Assembly (NCBI GenBank): GCA_028293765.1
Contig: JAQGOG010000097.1
Location: 102,477 to 166,476 of the forward strand
DNA: 64,000 nt
DNA from: Gammaproteobacteria bacterium
Lineage (GTDB): Bacteria > Pseudomonadota > Gammaproteobacteria > Steroidobacterales > Steroidobacteraceae
Direction: 5' to 3'
Shown: positions 17,576 through 24,956 of the stretch, piece after piece
How the letters are laid out: the number at the start of each line of letters is the position of its first letter
Numbering within the stretch: position 1 is the stretch's first letter
The notes under the pieces: model-generated
What the model was told of the DNA's origin: nothing
Seen by the model: only the letters and a program-made list of their open reading frames with translations
Databases searched by the model: none
Program-made: the position numbers and the translations under genes

Positions 17576-18064
17576 CTAACGCTTTAAACGCGCAAAGATC
17601 GCTCGCGCTGCACGTCCAGCCGCCGCCATCGCTCGCCATAGACTGACGCCAAGCTTCCCTGGAAGGCTCGAATGTCGCGGACTTTCCGGCGATTTCGCGC
17701 GGGCACGCTCGTCCCACGTCGTATCTTCACCATAAGTTACAGCAGCCATACGCGTTAGCGCGTCACTGCCTTGCGGATGATAGATATCGTACGACGCGTT
17801 CTCGCCGGCGAGGTGGAGCAAATCTATGATCTGATCGACGCCAGCAACTCCCGCAAAACTGTTGACGATCTCCATCCGGTCCCGCTCGGATGCAATACGG
17901 CCCCGTAATTTCACCGTCGATTCGTGAATTTCAAATGTGACGTGAGAAGTGTCTGCCTGCAAGTGTCGGAAGGCCCCTTGCAGCGCTTTCTCGCACTCCG
18001 CAGCAGAAAAAACCGGCTGGCGACCCATCAAAGTACTCCGCACTGGCACGTGGTCTATCATCAA
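17576..18064 (-). CDS. BON-domain protein
   Basis: A 162-residue cytoplasmic protein. Residues about 20-95 form a BON-like domain: a helix (CEKALQGAFRHLQ), then VTFEIHESTVKLRGRIASERDRMEIVNSFAGVAGVDQIIDLL with the invariant-type Gly. A variable basic tail ends in ARAIFARLKR. BON domains typically bind membranes or envelope proteins. There is no signal peptide, so the protein would act at the inner face or lacks export. It lies within the stress-type gene group. Confidence 0.75.
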   Translation of the reverse strand: MMIDHVPVRSTLMGRQPVFSAAECEKALQGAFRHLQADTSHVTFEIHESTVKLRGRIASERDRMEIVNSFAGVAGVDQIIDLLHLAGENASYDIYHPQGSDALTRMAAVTYGEDTTWDERARAKSPESPRHSSLPGKLGVSLWRAMAAAGRAARAIFARLKR

Positions 18065-18443
18065 TAGCGCGACGGGGCACCCGTGCGCGTAGTGCGCCGA
18101 TTGAGCCTTCGATACACGCTCGGCTGAAATCGGCGTGCAAGCCCGTGTGAACGATGCCGTGTTGTCCCGTGGGTTCCACGCAAGGCACGCAGCATGCGCG
18201 CAGCGCCTGTTTGTCGCAAGACGTTATTCTTTCGAAGTTACGACTAACATAGGTTAATCCGGGCCACCTATGGTTTGGGCCGAGGCGCCCCGCAGTGCTT
18301 CTGCGCGGCGGTGTTTGTAATGGTGTCGACAACTCGAGCCCTATTTCAACTGCCCGGCCGCGCTAACACGAGGCCCAAGACCTGCGCATGCCGGCACCAA
18401 ACTTGCGGCGACCTTGTCCCTGCTCGGTGTTTTGGAGATCAAC
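18065..18443. other. Divergent intergenic region
   Basis: These 379 bases separate the divergent BON and DUF378 genes. No gene-like frame or strong repeat was seen. The promoters of both neighbours are expected here. Confidence 0.35.
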
Positions 18444-18689
18444 ATGGCCACTGTTGCTAACACTGCCCGCCGCTCCACGGTCACGGTTGCCTGGATTGCG
18501 TTCTGGTTGCTCGTCGTTGGAGGCCTCAATTGGGGGCTAGTGGGAGTTTTTGACTTCGACCTGGTCGGCGCAATCCTAGGCCGAATGTCCCCTGCCTCAC
18601 GTGTGGTCTATGCGCTCGTGGGCTTGGCGGCGATTTACTGCGCCTTCACGATCCCTGCGATCCGCAGGCGATCGGCGCCGGAGTTCTGA
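18444..18689 (+). CDS. DUF378 small membrane protein
   Basis: An 81-residue protein starting at MATVANTARR with GGAGA upstream. It has two transmembrane helices (IAFWLLVVGGLNWGLVGVF and VVYALVGLAAIYCAF) and the DUF378 signature GGLNWGLVG. Family proteins are small inner-membrane proteins of unknown role, often stress-linked. A strong GC hairpin follows the stop. Confidence 0.9.
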   Translation: MATVANTARRSTVTVAWIAFWLLVVGGLNWGLVGVFDFDLVGAILGRMSPASRVVYALVGLAAIYCAFTIPAIRRRSAPEF

Positions 18690-18696
18690 GATTAGC

Positions 18697-18724
18697 GGGC
18701 CCGGGGGTGCCACACCCGGGCCCC
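18697..18724 (+). terminator. GC-rich hairpin after DUF378 gene
   Basis: An inverted repeat GGGCCCGGG...CCCGGGCCC with a short loop begins 8 bases after the DUF378 stop. There is no long T-run, so termination may be weak or factor-assisted. Confidence 0.6.
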
Positions 18725-18898
18725 GTTTGCCCATGGGCGGGTTCGCCATTGCCAAACGGGCAGCCATTGCGAGTACGCAGCCGGGTCCATGCCGGCGGTG
18801 ACGTACCAGCACTTCGATTCGTCATCCCAACAGGCGCCGGCGGCCTCCGCCTTTTCTGCGGGTGGGACGTAGAGAAAGGTCTGATCCGCAGAAAAATG

Positions 18899-20752
18899 TC
18901 ACGGTGAGTCTCGATGATCATCGCTCAACTTGGCGGTCGTCGGGGCAGCAGTGGCTTGCGTTACCTTCGCGCGGGGCTTGCGGGCGCGCTTACGGACCGG
19001 TCTTGCGGATTTGGCCGGATGCGATGTGGCCGAGGGAGGTGTGACAGCCGCCGGCGGATTCGCTGAAGGCGCGCCGGCGGGCGCCGCTGGTACGCTCGCC
19101 GCGGCGAAGGGTCGCCTGCTGCGAACAACCGGGGGGTAGCTCACCGGCGTGAATCTCACTCGCTTCCAGTCCGGAATGGAGGCGAACTTGAGGAAGCCCT
19201 GCAGATCCGGCAGACGTTCAATTTCCGACGCCATGACGGCCGGCTCGATTTTTACGTGCTGGCTGGTCGTGGTGGATGCTCTCCACTGCGTGGACCTTCG
19301 AGTCTTTGATTGCGTGCTGTGCATGACCTCGCGTTGACCGATGAGCTTCGAGGCGTACTCCGATGTCCCGCCGTGCTCGCTCGCCGAGCACCGCAGGATG
19401 AGCGTAGTTCCGCAGTTCTCGACAATCGTGTCCGCAGTACCTTTGCCGTAGGTGCCGGAAACCTGCGCGATGGATTGAAAGCCGAGAACGCAGCGGCCGC
19501 CAAACTTGCGCAGACGCGCAAGCGCATCCTTGAGGCCATCGATCTCGCCGAGGGCGTCCAGCTCATCGACGATGAACCACAGGCGCTGCTCGCCCTCGCC
19601 CCGGTTCATGGCCTCGAAGATCGCGATGCGCATCCAGGCGGAAATCGTCGATCGCAGGGCGGCAATCTCGCCTGCCTTGTAGGGAAAGAACAGCACGCCG
19701 CCCTGCCCGCCAGCGTGTCGTGCCGCGCCTTGCCTTACCCATTCGCGCACGGAGAAGGATGTGCCCTGCTGTCGGGTGGTGTACTTCAGCGCGCGAACGG
19801 CAGAACTCGTGACGGATCGCAGTGATCCGAACATCTTCTCATTCCCCTCTTCCACGAAGGGTCCAGCCGGCGTGCCACGAAGCAACATCTTCAGCTCTTT
19901 CACCGCCGCGGTGGTCAGCAGGCGGTAGATCTCGCCGTCATCGTTGCTGCCCCCCGCGATGGCCCGCTGCGTGACGGCGGTGAAGAAGGTGCGCGCATAT
20001 TCGCTCCAGATCCGATCTTGCTCGCCACTATCCGGAATGAGCGACCGGGCGAGTTGCTCGACGTCGTACTCGTTCGTGATCTCGCCGATGAGATTCCATT
20101 TGGCGGCGTCGGCCTCGAACGGATTGAGGATCACGTCGCCGCGAGCGCCGTTATAAAAATGACCCAGGTACCCGCCGTCCGGGTCGGCGATGATCGCGCG
20201 GTCCCCTCGCGCCAGCGCGGTATTCACTATTTCGCGGATAGCGGTGCTCTTTCCGGTGCCAGTCGTGCCGATGAACTTAAAGTGCTTGGTCTCATCTTCC
20301 GGCGCGACGGGAAAGCCCGCGAGCGTTATGGGGGTGTTGGGATCGTGCGCGCCGCGGGCATCCCGGCTCGAAAGTCTAGCCCCTCCCCGGCCAGGAAGGG
20401 GTTGGGAATTCGAGACGACTGCGCCACGCCGATACAACGTATCGGACGAGCGGTTACGCGCCGCTATCAGGCGACCGCCTGCATAGCCTATTGCACCCGC
20501 CAACGCTACGTCGAAAATCAACTGAAGCACGCTTTCGCGGCTTACCCCCAAGGCGCTCGGCAGCGGACTCGCGAGCTCGAGAGCTATGGCCGCGGCCACC
20601 ATGAGCGGTACGGCGAGCAGCGGACTCAGCCACAGCTTATCGGCGGCCGCACGCCCCTGACGGAGGCCTACGAGCATCGGTACAAACACTGTCGTGTAGG
20701 CTATTACGAGACCATTCGTGCCGTGAGTCAGCGCCGCGAGTTGTGATGACAT
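18899..20752 (-). CDS. TraD-like conjugative coupling ATPase (orphan)
   Basis: A 617-residue membrane ATPase of the TraG/TraD/VirD4 type. There are about three hydrophobic N-terminal segments (residues ~15-95), a Walker A GTTGTGKST (162-170), ADPDGGYLGHFYN, a Walker B LWFIVDELDALG, and GFQSIAQVSGTYGKG, all typical of type IV coupling proteins that pump DNA substrates. The C-terminus is a Pro/Ala tail ending in a basic stretch (RKRARKPRAK), a likely DNA- or partner-binding tail. AAAAGGAGCG precedes the ATG. No relaxase, VirB or pilus gene lies nearby, so it is either the relic of an integrated element or an independently used translocase. Confidence 0.88.
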   Translation of the reverse strand: MSSQLAALTHGTNGLVIAYTTVFVPMLVGLRQGRAAADKLWLSPLLAVPLMVAAAIALELASPLPSALGVSRESVLQLIFDVALAGAIGYAGGRLIAARNRSSDTLYRRGAVVSNSQPLPGRGGARLSSRDARGAHDPNTPITLAGFPVAPEDETKHFKFIGTTGTGKSTAIREIVNTALARGDRAIIADPDGGYLGHFYNGARGDVILNPFEADAAKWNLIGEITNEYDVEQLARSLIPDSGEQDRIWSEYARTFFTAVTQRAIAGGSNDDGEIYRLLTTAAVKELKMLLRGTPAGPFVEEGNEKMFGSLRSVTSSAVRALKYTTRQQGTSFSVREWVRQGAARHAGGQGGVLFFPYKAGEIAALRSTISAWMRIAIFEAMNRGEGEQRLWFIVDELDALGEIDGLKDALARLRKFGGRCVLGFQSIAQVSGTYGKGTADTIVENCGTTLILRCSASEHGGTSEYASKLIGQREVMHSTQSKTRRSTQWRASTTTSQHVKIEPAVMASEIERLPDLQGFLKFASIPDWKRVRFTPVSYPPVVRSRRPFAAASVPAAPAGAPSANPPAAVTPPSATSHPAKSARPVRKRARKPRAKVTQATAAPTTAKLSDDHRDSP

Positions 20753-20763
20753 GCGCGCTCCTT

Positions 20764-20943
20764 TTATAACCCGAAGTCATTGTCCCGGCTGCGGTGCGTC
20801 TTTCTGCGTTTGTCTTCATCATCGTCGTCGGAATGGCCTCGGAAACCGCGGTCGTGAGATGTTTCCGCGGCTGACTGCGACGGGATCGCCTTCCTCTGAC
20901 CCACCGCGCGGCTTTCATTGTTTCGCAAGATGAGTGCGGGCAT
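20764..20943 (-). CDS. Small highly charged protein upstream of TraD-like gene
   Basis: A 59-residue frame starting MPALILRNNESRAVGQRK and ending in a strongly charged tail (SDDDDEDKRRKTHRSRDNDF). Its stop codon runs into the ribosome site of the TraD-like gene, 11 bases before that ATG, which suggests co-translation. There is no clear ribosome site of its own. I do not recognise a family. A small accessory partner of the ATPase is plausible, but the gene itself is uncertain. Confidence 0.4.
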   Translation of the reverse strand: MPALILRNNESRAVGQRKAIPSQSAAETSHDRGFRGHSDDDDEDKRRKTHRSRDNDFGL

Positions 20944-21232
20944 TTTCACGCAATTTGGATGGGAGCTCAACAGAAGGCGGTCATGAGCGCCGCAGCGGCG
21001 CTGTGAATGAGACAGCAAGCGTCGCCTCGCCGGTTAGTGCAGTCCGGCATCAAAGAGATCCAACAAGTTGCCTGTATCCCTATTTTTTGACCCCGAGTTG
21101 TTTTTTGCAGTGCAACACGGCACTGGGGGCGTCCCGATCAAGACGCGCGTTTTGCTGCCAATGCTCGTCCCATCGATCATGCGGCCACCCTTACGCGGCG
21201 GCCTAAAGTATTCATTTCACTGACGCAGAACT

Positions 21233-21529
21233 TCAAGCTCCATCAACGTTGGTCTGCAGTTGTCGACGCATGAGCTCCCGGCGAGCCGCGGGTACCATGA
21301 AAAGTGCGACGCCTAATTGCGCCGCAGCGTGCAGTGCAGTCCCAAGACTCACGGTCGGAGCGCCCTGCTCGAGGTCAGAGAGTGTTTGCTTTGCGATCCC
21401 GAGCCCGCGCGCAGCCTGCTCGATGGTCAGGCCCGATTCGGTTCTTGCGGCCCTGACGGCCCGACCGAACTCAGCGGGCTCTACTAGGCACGATTCCGCA
21501 GGGAAGGGCTGGGGAACTACGCGGCGCAT
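21233..21529 (-). CDS. HipB-like XRE-family helix-turn-helix repressor
   Basis: A 98-residue DNA-binding protein. Residues about 18-75 form a Cro/C1-type HTH (FGRAVRAARTESGLTIEQAA...LGIAKQTLSDLEQG), followed by a HipB-like tail (LHAAAQLGVALFMVPA). AGGAGG lies just upstream of the ATG. Three palindromic TCCTA...TAGGA sites surround its promoter and look like operators, one of them covering the ribosome site, so autoregulation is likely. No HipA-type kinase follows. The genes on the same strand are the small charged protein and the TraD-like ATPase, which it may control. Confidence 0.85.
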   Translation of the reverse strand: MRRVVPQPFPAESCLVEPAEFGRAVRAARTESGLTIEQAARGLGIAKQTLSDLEQGAPTVSLGTALHAAAQLGVALFMVPAARRELMRRQLQTNVDGA

Positions 21530-21535
21530 AAAGCC

Positions 21536-21548
21536 TCCTAGAGTAGGA
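21536..21548. promoter_or_regulatory. Palindromic candidate operator 1 of the XRE repressor
   Basis: Perfect inverted repeat TCCTA-GAG-TAGGA, 7 bases upstream of the repressor start codon and overlapping its AGGAGG site. Binding here would block translation initiation or early transcription of the repressor gene. Confidence 0.6.
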
Positions 21549-21578
21549 TCTTGGAGAGCATCGCCGGAGCCTGGCGAT

Positions 21579-21600
21579 TAATCCTATCAAAGTAGGATTA
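21579..21600. promoter_or_regulatory. Palindromic candidate operator 2
   Basis: Perfect inverted repeat TAATCCTA-N6-TAGGATTA, about 50 bases upstream of the repressor start. The TCCTA/TAGGA core is shared with the flanking sites. The form resembles HipB operators (TATCC-N8-GGATA). Confidence 0.65.
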
Positions 21601-21668
21601 TATGAAATTCACGTTATACGTGTGCGGACGTCGTCACCCAAGAAGGCGAACGGCTGTCTCTTGCGCCC

Positions 21669-21681
21669 TCCTAGAATAGGA
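21669..21681. promoter_or_regulatory. Palindromic candidate operator 3
   Basis: Perfect inverted repeat TCCTA-GAA-TAGGA, same size as site 1, 140 bases upstream of the repressor start and about 216 bases upstream of the DoxX gene. It could extend control to a rightward transcript. Confidence 0.55.
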
Positions 21682-21897
21682 GCGACGGTACTTGGCATCG
21701 ACGTCATTGACGGGAGCCTGGCGCTGGCCCGAGCGCGATTCGTTTCCATCCAACACAAGCGCGGCCGCAGATCGTCTCCTCCAGCATGTGACTCGCCGCG
21801 CTCCGCGGGTCAATTGAGCTGCATCAACGATCTGGGTGGCCCGGAGGCGCTCCATGTGCTTTGGCCGGCATCGGGCCGTACCGGAAGGAGGATATAT
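21682..21897. other. Intergenic region before DoxX gene
   Basis: With the operator cluster this forms a 368-base gap (21530-21897) between divergent genes. An open frame from about 21622 joins the DoxX frame, but its product is Arg/Ser/Pro-rich and unlike a gene. No other structure was recognised. Confidence 0.35.
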
Positions 21898-22320
21898 ATG
21901 AACAATCTGATCGATGTGGTAGCGCGGCTTTTGCTGGCGCAGCTCTTCGTCCTGGCTGGATTGGGCAAGCTCGGTGCGGGATACGCCGGCACGCAGGCGT
22001 ACATGCAGAGCATGGGCGTGCCCGGCGGCCTGCTGCCGTTGGTGATCGTCCTCGAGATCGGCGGCGGGCTGGCGTTGATTGCAGGGTTCCTGACGCGCTG
22101 GGCCGCTTTGGCCTTGGCTGTGTACTCCGTGGTCGCCGCGCTGATTTTCCACCACAACTTCGGCGATCAGAATCAGATGATCCTGTTCACCAGCGACATC
22201 GCCGTGGCCGGCGGGCTCCTCCTGCTCTATGTCCATGGCGCCGGCATCTTCAGCCTGGACAGCCGAACACGTGGATCGAGGCGGGTCGGCGGCAATCCGC
22301 TCCCCGGCGTGCGCCCATGA
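21898..22320 (+). CDS. DoxX family membrane protein
   Basis: A 140-residue protein starting at the ATG preceded by AAGGAGG. It contains four hydrophobic helices and the DoxX layout: RLLLAQLFVLAGLGKL at the N-terminus, AYMQSMGVPGGLLPLVIVLEIGGGLALIAG, and FHHNFGDQNQMILFTSDIAVAGGLLLL. Members of this inner-membrane family are linked to redox or detoxification roles; no substrate is given by the sequence. The C-terminal tail is Arg/Gly-rich and soluble. Confidence 0.92.
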   Translation: MNNLIDVVARLLLAQLFVLAGLGKLGAGYAGTQAYMQSMGVPGGLLPLVIVLEIGGGLALIAGFLTRWAALALAVYSVVAALIFHHNFGDQNQMILFTSDIAVAGGLLLLYVHGAGIFSLDSRTRGSRRVGGNPLPGVRP

Positions 22321-22491
22321 GCCGTGGCGGCGGCTCCAGCGGAGATCGCCGGACGGTGCGCTTGCGGTCATCGCGTGCCCGAAGTTGAACCCAATTCAAT
22401 GACCGCGGCCTCGTAGGCGGCCTGCAACTGGCCCGCGACCGAGCGCCTGGGCCGCCCCGGCCGGCCCAGGCGAGCAATCGAGGCAGCGATC

Positions 22492-22929
22492 TCAAAATGG
22501 CAGCGGCCTCAGGTCGGGCTCGATCCAGAGCCTGCGCGCCTCCACCGAGAACAGTCGCGTTCGGGACCAATAGCGCAGCAGCCAATCAGACCGTCCCAGC
22601 TCGCCCGCCAATAGGTCGTTCGCAATGGAATGCAGGGGCGCACTCTCGTCATGGCTGTCGAGGACGCTGCGCGCGGCCCGAATCGAGGCAAGAGTAATAG
22701 TCTCATGGTAACCGCCGGTGTCGGTGTTGGCGACGCCGGTGGCTTCGTTATAAGCGCGAATGAGCCTGGGCATTTCCACGGCGACGGCCGGTTCGCGGCG
22801 GTGACGCAGCAACCAGAGGACGGCCGCGAAATGGGCCGCGTGGGTCCATTCGCGCTTGGGCAGCGAGCGATCGATGAGTCCGCGTCCGATACGCTCTATC
22901 TCGGTGGCGGTGCAAAAGTCGTTCGGCAT
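22492..22929 (-). CDS. Conserved hypothetical protein with EWTHAAH motif
   Basis: A 145-residue soluble protein starting at MPNDFCTATEIER with AGGAGC upstream; a start 11 codons earlier is less likely. The conserved-looking core is KREWTHAAHFAAVLWLLR, then IRAYNEATGVANTDTGGYHETIT. The two His-containing motifs could bind a metal or cofactor, but I do not know a function for the family. A strong intrinsic-type terminator lies in its leader. Confidence 0.75.
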   Translation of the reverse strand: MPNDFCTATEIERIGRGLIDRSLPKREWTHAAHFAAVLWLLRHRREPAVAVEMPRLIRAYNEATGVANTDTGGYHETITLASIRAARSVLDSHDESAPLHSIANDLLAGELGRSDWLLRYWSRTRLFSVEARRLWIEPDLRPLPF

Positions 22930-22965
22930 GGTCGGCTCCTGATGGGACGCCGGCGAGGGCAATAC

Positions 22966-22992
22966 GAAAAACCCCGCCGGGCGGGCGGGGTT
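22966..22992 (-). terminator. Rho-independent terminator reading leftward, upstream of hypothetical gene
   Basis: On the minus strand the stem AACCCCGCC / GGCGGGGTT is followed directly by a T-run (GTTTTTCGTATT), a textbook intrinsic terminator. It lies about 40 bases upstream of the start of the hypothetical gene at 22929, so it ends a transcript coming from the gene-less stretch to its right, or acts as an attenuator. Confidence 0.75.
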
Positions 22993-23483
22993 GGGTACGA
23001 TCCGTTCGGAGTTAGCTTAGCGTTGGCTCTAAGTTTCCCAATGAATCACGCGCGCAACCGCCGCCGCTGAGTGGCGGCGTTGCTGGCAGGCAGATGTCTT
23101 TGCGTGATACATGGCAATAGTAAAACCCATACGGTGCGGCAGGTCAACTTCCGTCAACGCGTCGCCGCCGCCCCACCCGGCTCGGAGTTTCCCGGTAGTA
23201 GTTTCCGTGGGCTGGCGCCGCCGGTGGACGAAGCGATCTTCAATTCCCTGCTCAGGACTCTTCCGAGCCGTCGGCACTCCCAACCGCATACAACTTCGTG
23301 CTCGCCGACATCGCCCTGCACGAGTACATCGGGATGTGGCGCTAGCACGTATACAACTTCCTTGGCCTGAACGTGCGCGCCACGCAGCCCGGAGCACTTT
23401 GCCTCAGGAAGGCGCGCCGATCGCGGCGCAGATGCGCAAAGGTCCGTGGACTTCGGCACCTCAGGTGCACGCTGACCGGACAG
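22993..23483. other. 491-bp stretch without convincing protein gene
   Basis: Open frames on both strands are Arg/Pro-rich and mutually inconsistent. Two small hairpins are visible near its left end (CTTAG...CTAAG at 23016-23033; CGCCGCC...GGCGGCG at 23059-23079). Together with the terminator at 22966-22992 it could encode a short minus-strand RNA. Confidence 0.35.
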
Positions 23484-24506
23484 TTATGCAGCGGAACCTG
23501 CTGTTGCATCGCCAGGTGGAATGAGGACGGCCGCACCTCGGAGCGCCCCGTGGCGCAGGCTCGCGAGTGCATCATTTGCCTGAGCGAGCGGAAACTCCTC
23601 GACCACGGGATGCAGATCAAGGGCGGCGGCCATGCGCATGAACGCCTGTCCGTCAGCCCGCGTCAGGTTGGCAACAGATGAGACCGAACGCTCGCCCCAC
23701 AACAATCGATATGGAAACGCCGGGATGTCGCTCATGTGAATCCCAGCACATACCACGCGGCCCGCCTTGCGCGTGGCTCGCAAAGCGGCGGGGACGAGCT
23801 CGCCCACCGGTGCGAAGAGAATCGCCGCATCGAGCAACTCAGGTGGCGTTTCATCCGACCCACCGGTCCACACCGCTCCCAGCTCGGTCGCGAACCGCTC
23901 CGCCTGCACGTCACCCGGCCGCACGAACGCAAACACGCGCCTTCCCTCCTTGCTAGCAATCTGGGCAAGCAGATGCGCGGCCGCGCCAAATCCATATAAG
24001 CCGAGATTCTCGGCATCGCCGGCCGCGCGGTACGCTCGATAGCCAATCAATCCCGCACACAGCAGCGGTGCCGCCTGGGCATCTGCGTAGCGATCGGGAA
24101 TCGGGAGACAATAGCGCGCGTCCGCTATTGCGGAACCGGCGTAACCGCCGTCAAGCGTGCAGCCGGTGAACTGAGCGCGCTCACACAGGTTCTCCAGGCC
24201 CCGCCGACAGTATGAACAGACACCGCACGTCCATCCGAGCCATGGCACGCCGATGCGGTCGCCTGGCCGGAATTCGCTGACCTGAGCTCCGGTCTCGACG
24301 ACACGCCCGACGATTTCATGTCCCGGAGTGATGGGGTAGGTCGCGGCCGGCAATTCGCCATCGACGAGGTGCAGATCCGTGCGGCACACGCCGCACGCCA
24401 GCACTTGCAGGCGCAATTGGTGATCTCCGAGCGGTGCCAGGGCAGTCACCTCGGGGCGGAGCGCTCCGCCTGGCGCAGGAAGCCGCATCGCGTGCGTTGT
24501 GCTCAT
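23484..24506 (-). CDS. Zinc-dependent alcohol dehydrogenase (MDR family)
   Basis: A 340-residue cytoplasmic enzyme. Catalytic zinc ligands are visible as CGVCRTDLH and GHEIVG. The structural zinc site is the four-Cys loop CGVCSYCRRGLENLC. The Rossmann part has GLYGFGAAAHLLAQIA. The length is normal for the family and the order is typical of AdhA-like enzymes that oxidise primary alcohols with NAD(P). The gene stands alone, 33 bases from the end of the DUF5329 gene on the same strand, so it may be read through from there or have its own promoter. Confidence 0.92.
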   Translation of the reverse strand: MSTTHAMRLPAPGGALRPEVTALAPLGDHQLRLQVLACGVCRTDLHLVDGELPAATYPITPGHEIVGRVVETGAQVSEFRPGDRIGVPWLGWTCGVCSYCRRGLENLCERAQFTGCTLDGGYAGSAIADARYCLPIPDRYADAQAAPLLCAGLIGYRAYRAAGDAENLGLYGFGAAAHLLAQIASKEGRRVFAFVRPGDVQAERFATELGAVWTGGSDETPPELLDAAILFAPVGELVPAALRATRKAGRVVCAGIHMSDIPAFPYRLLWGERSVSSVANLTRADGQAFMRMAAALDLHPVVEEFPLAQANDALASLRHGALRGAAVLIPPGDATAGSAA

Positions 24507-24539
24507 AGGACCCCGTCACGTCTAAGCTCGCCCGCATGG

Positions 24540-24956
24540 TCACGTATCGGGACGAGGAGGCGATACCGGCTCCGCCGTAGGTGAGTTTCCTGTTTGGTCG
24601 CGATAACGCGCCAGCGCATCACGTAACCATTGGCTGCTCGCCACTGCCGCATAACCGGCACATCTGATCTGGTAGGGTAGACCGCTCAGGCTGCTTTTAG
24701 TGGCCGCCTTGTCGATGAAATCTTCAGCGCTGCGAACGAGATTCCGCGCCGCCAGATAGTCATACTTGGCGCGCAGGTGCGCCTGCGCCCGCGTCCCGTC
24801 GTACCAGCTACCGTTACGGTAGAATTCGCAGCCGGAAGCACCGACGTGCGCCAGCAGATAGTCGATCTCGACCTTTGCGTCCGGTGGCGGCGCCGCTCGC
24901 GCCACAGGCAGCAGCATGCACAGCATCACCGGGAGTGTGTACGAGCGCACAGTCAT
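24540..24956 (-). CDS. DUF5329 family exported protein
   Basis: A 138-residue protein with signal peptide MTVRSYTLPVMLCMLLPVARA. The mature part matches DUF5329: KVEIDYLLAHVGASGCEFYRNGSWYDG, a RAKYDYL block, and LPYQIRCAG. Two conserved Cys may form a disulfide. The start overlaps the stop of the phospholipase-D gene in ATGA; a start 18 codons upstream would lie inside that gene. Coupled translation suggests a role with the phospholipase-D lipoprotein. Molecular function unknown. Confidence 0.88.
   Translation of the reverse strand: MTVRSYTLPVMLCMLLPVARAAPPPDAKVEIDYLLAHVGASGCEFYRNGSWYDGTRAQAHLRAKYDYLAARNLVRSAEDFIDKAATKSSLSGLPYQIRCAGYAAVASSQWLRDALARYRDQTGNSPTAEPVSPPRPDT

Noticed and set aside
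18697..18724. GC hairpin considered as an attachment site or operator next to the TraD-like gene
   Set aside because: It directly follows the DUF378 stop codon and has no second copy that I could find at the other side of the TraD region; terminator is simpler.
23111..23524. Plus-strand frame in the gap upstream of the alcohol dehydrogenase end
   Set aside because: Arg/Pro/His-rich, no ribosome site, overlaps the end of the dehydrogenase gene; no family recognised.
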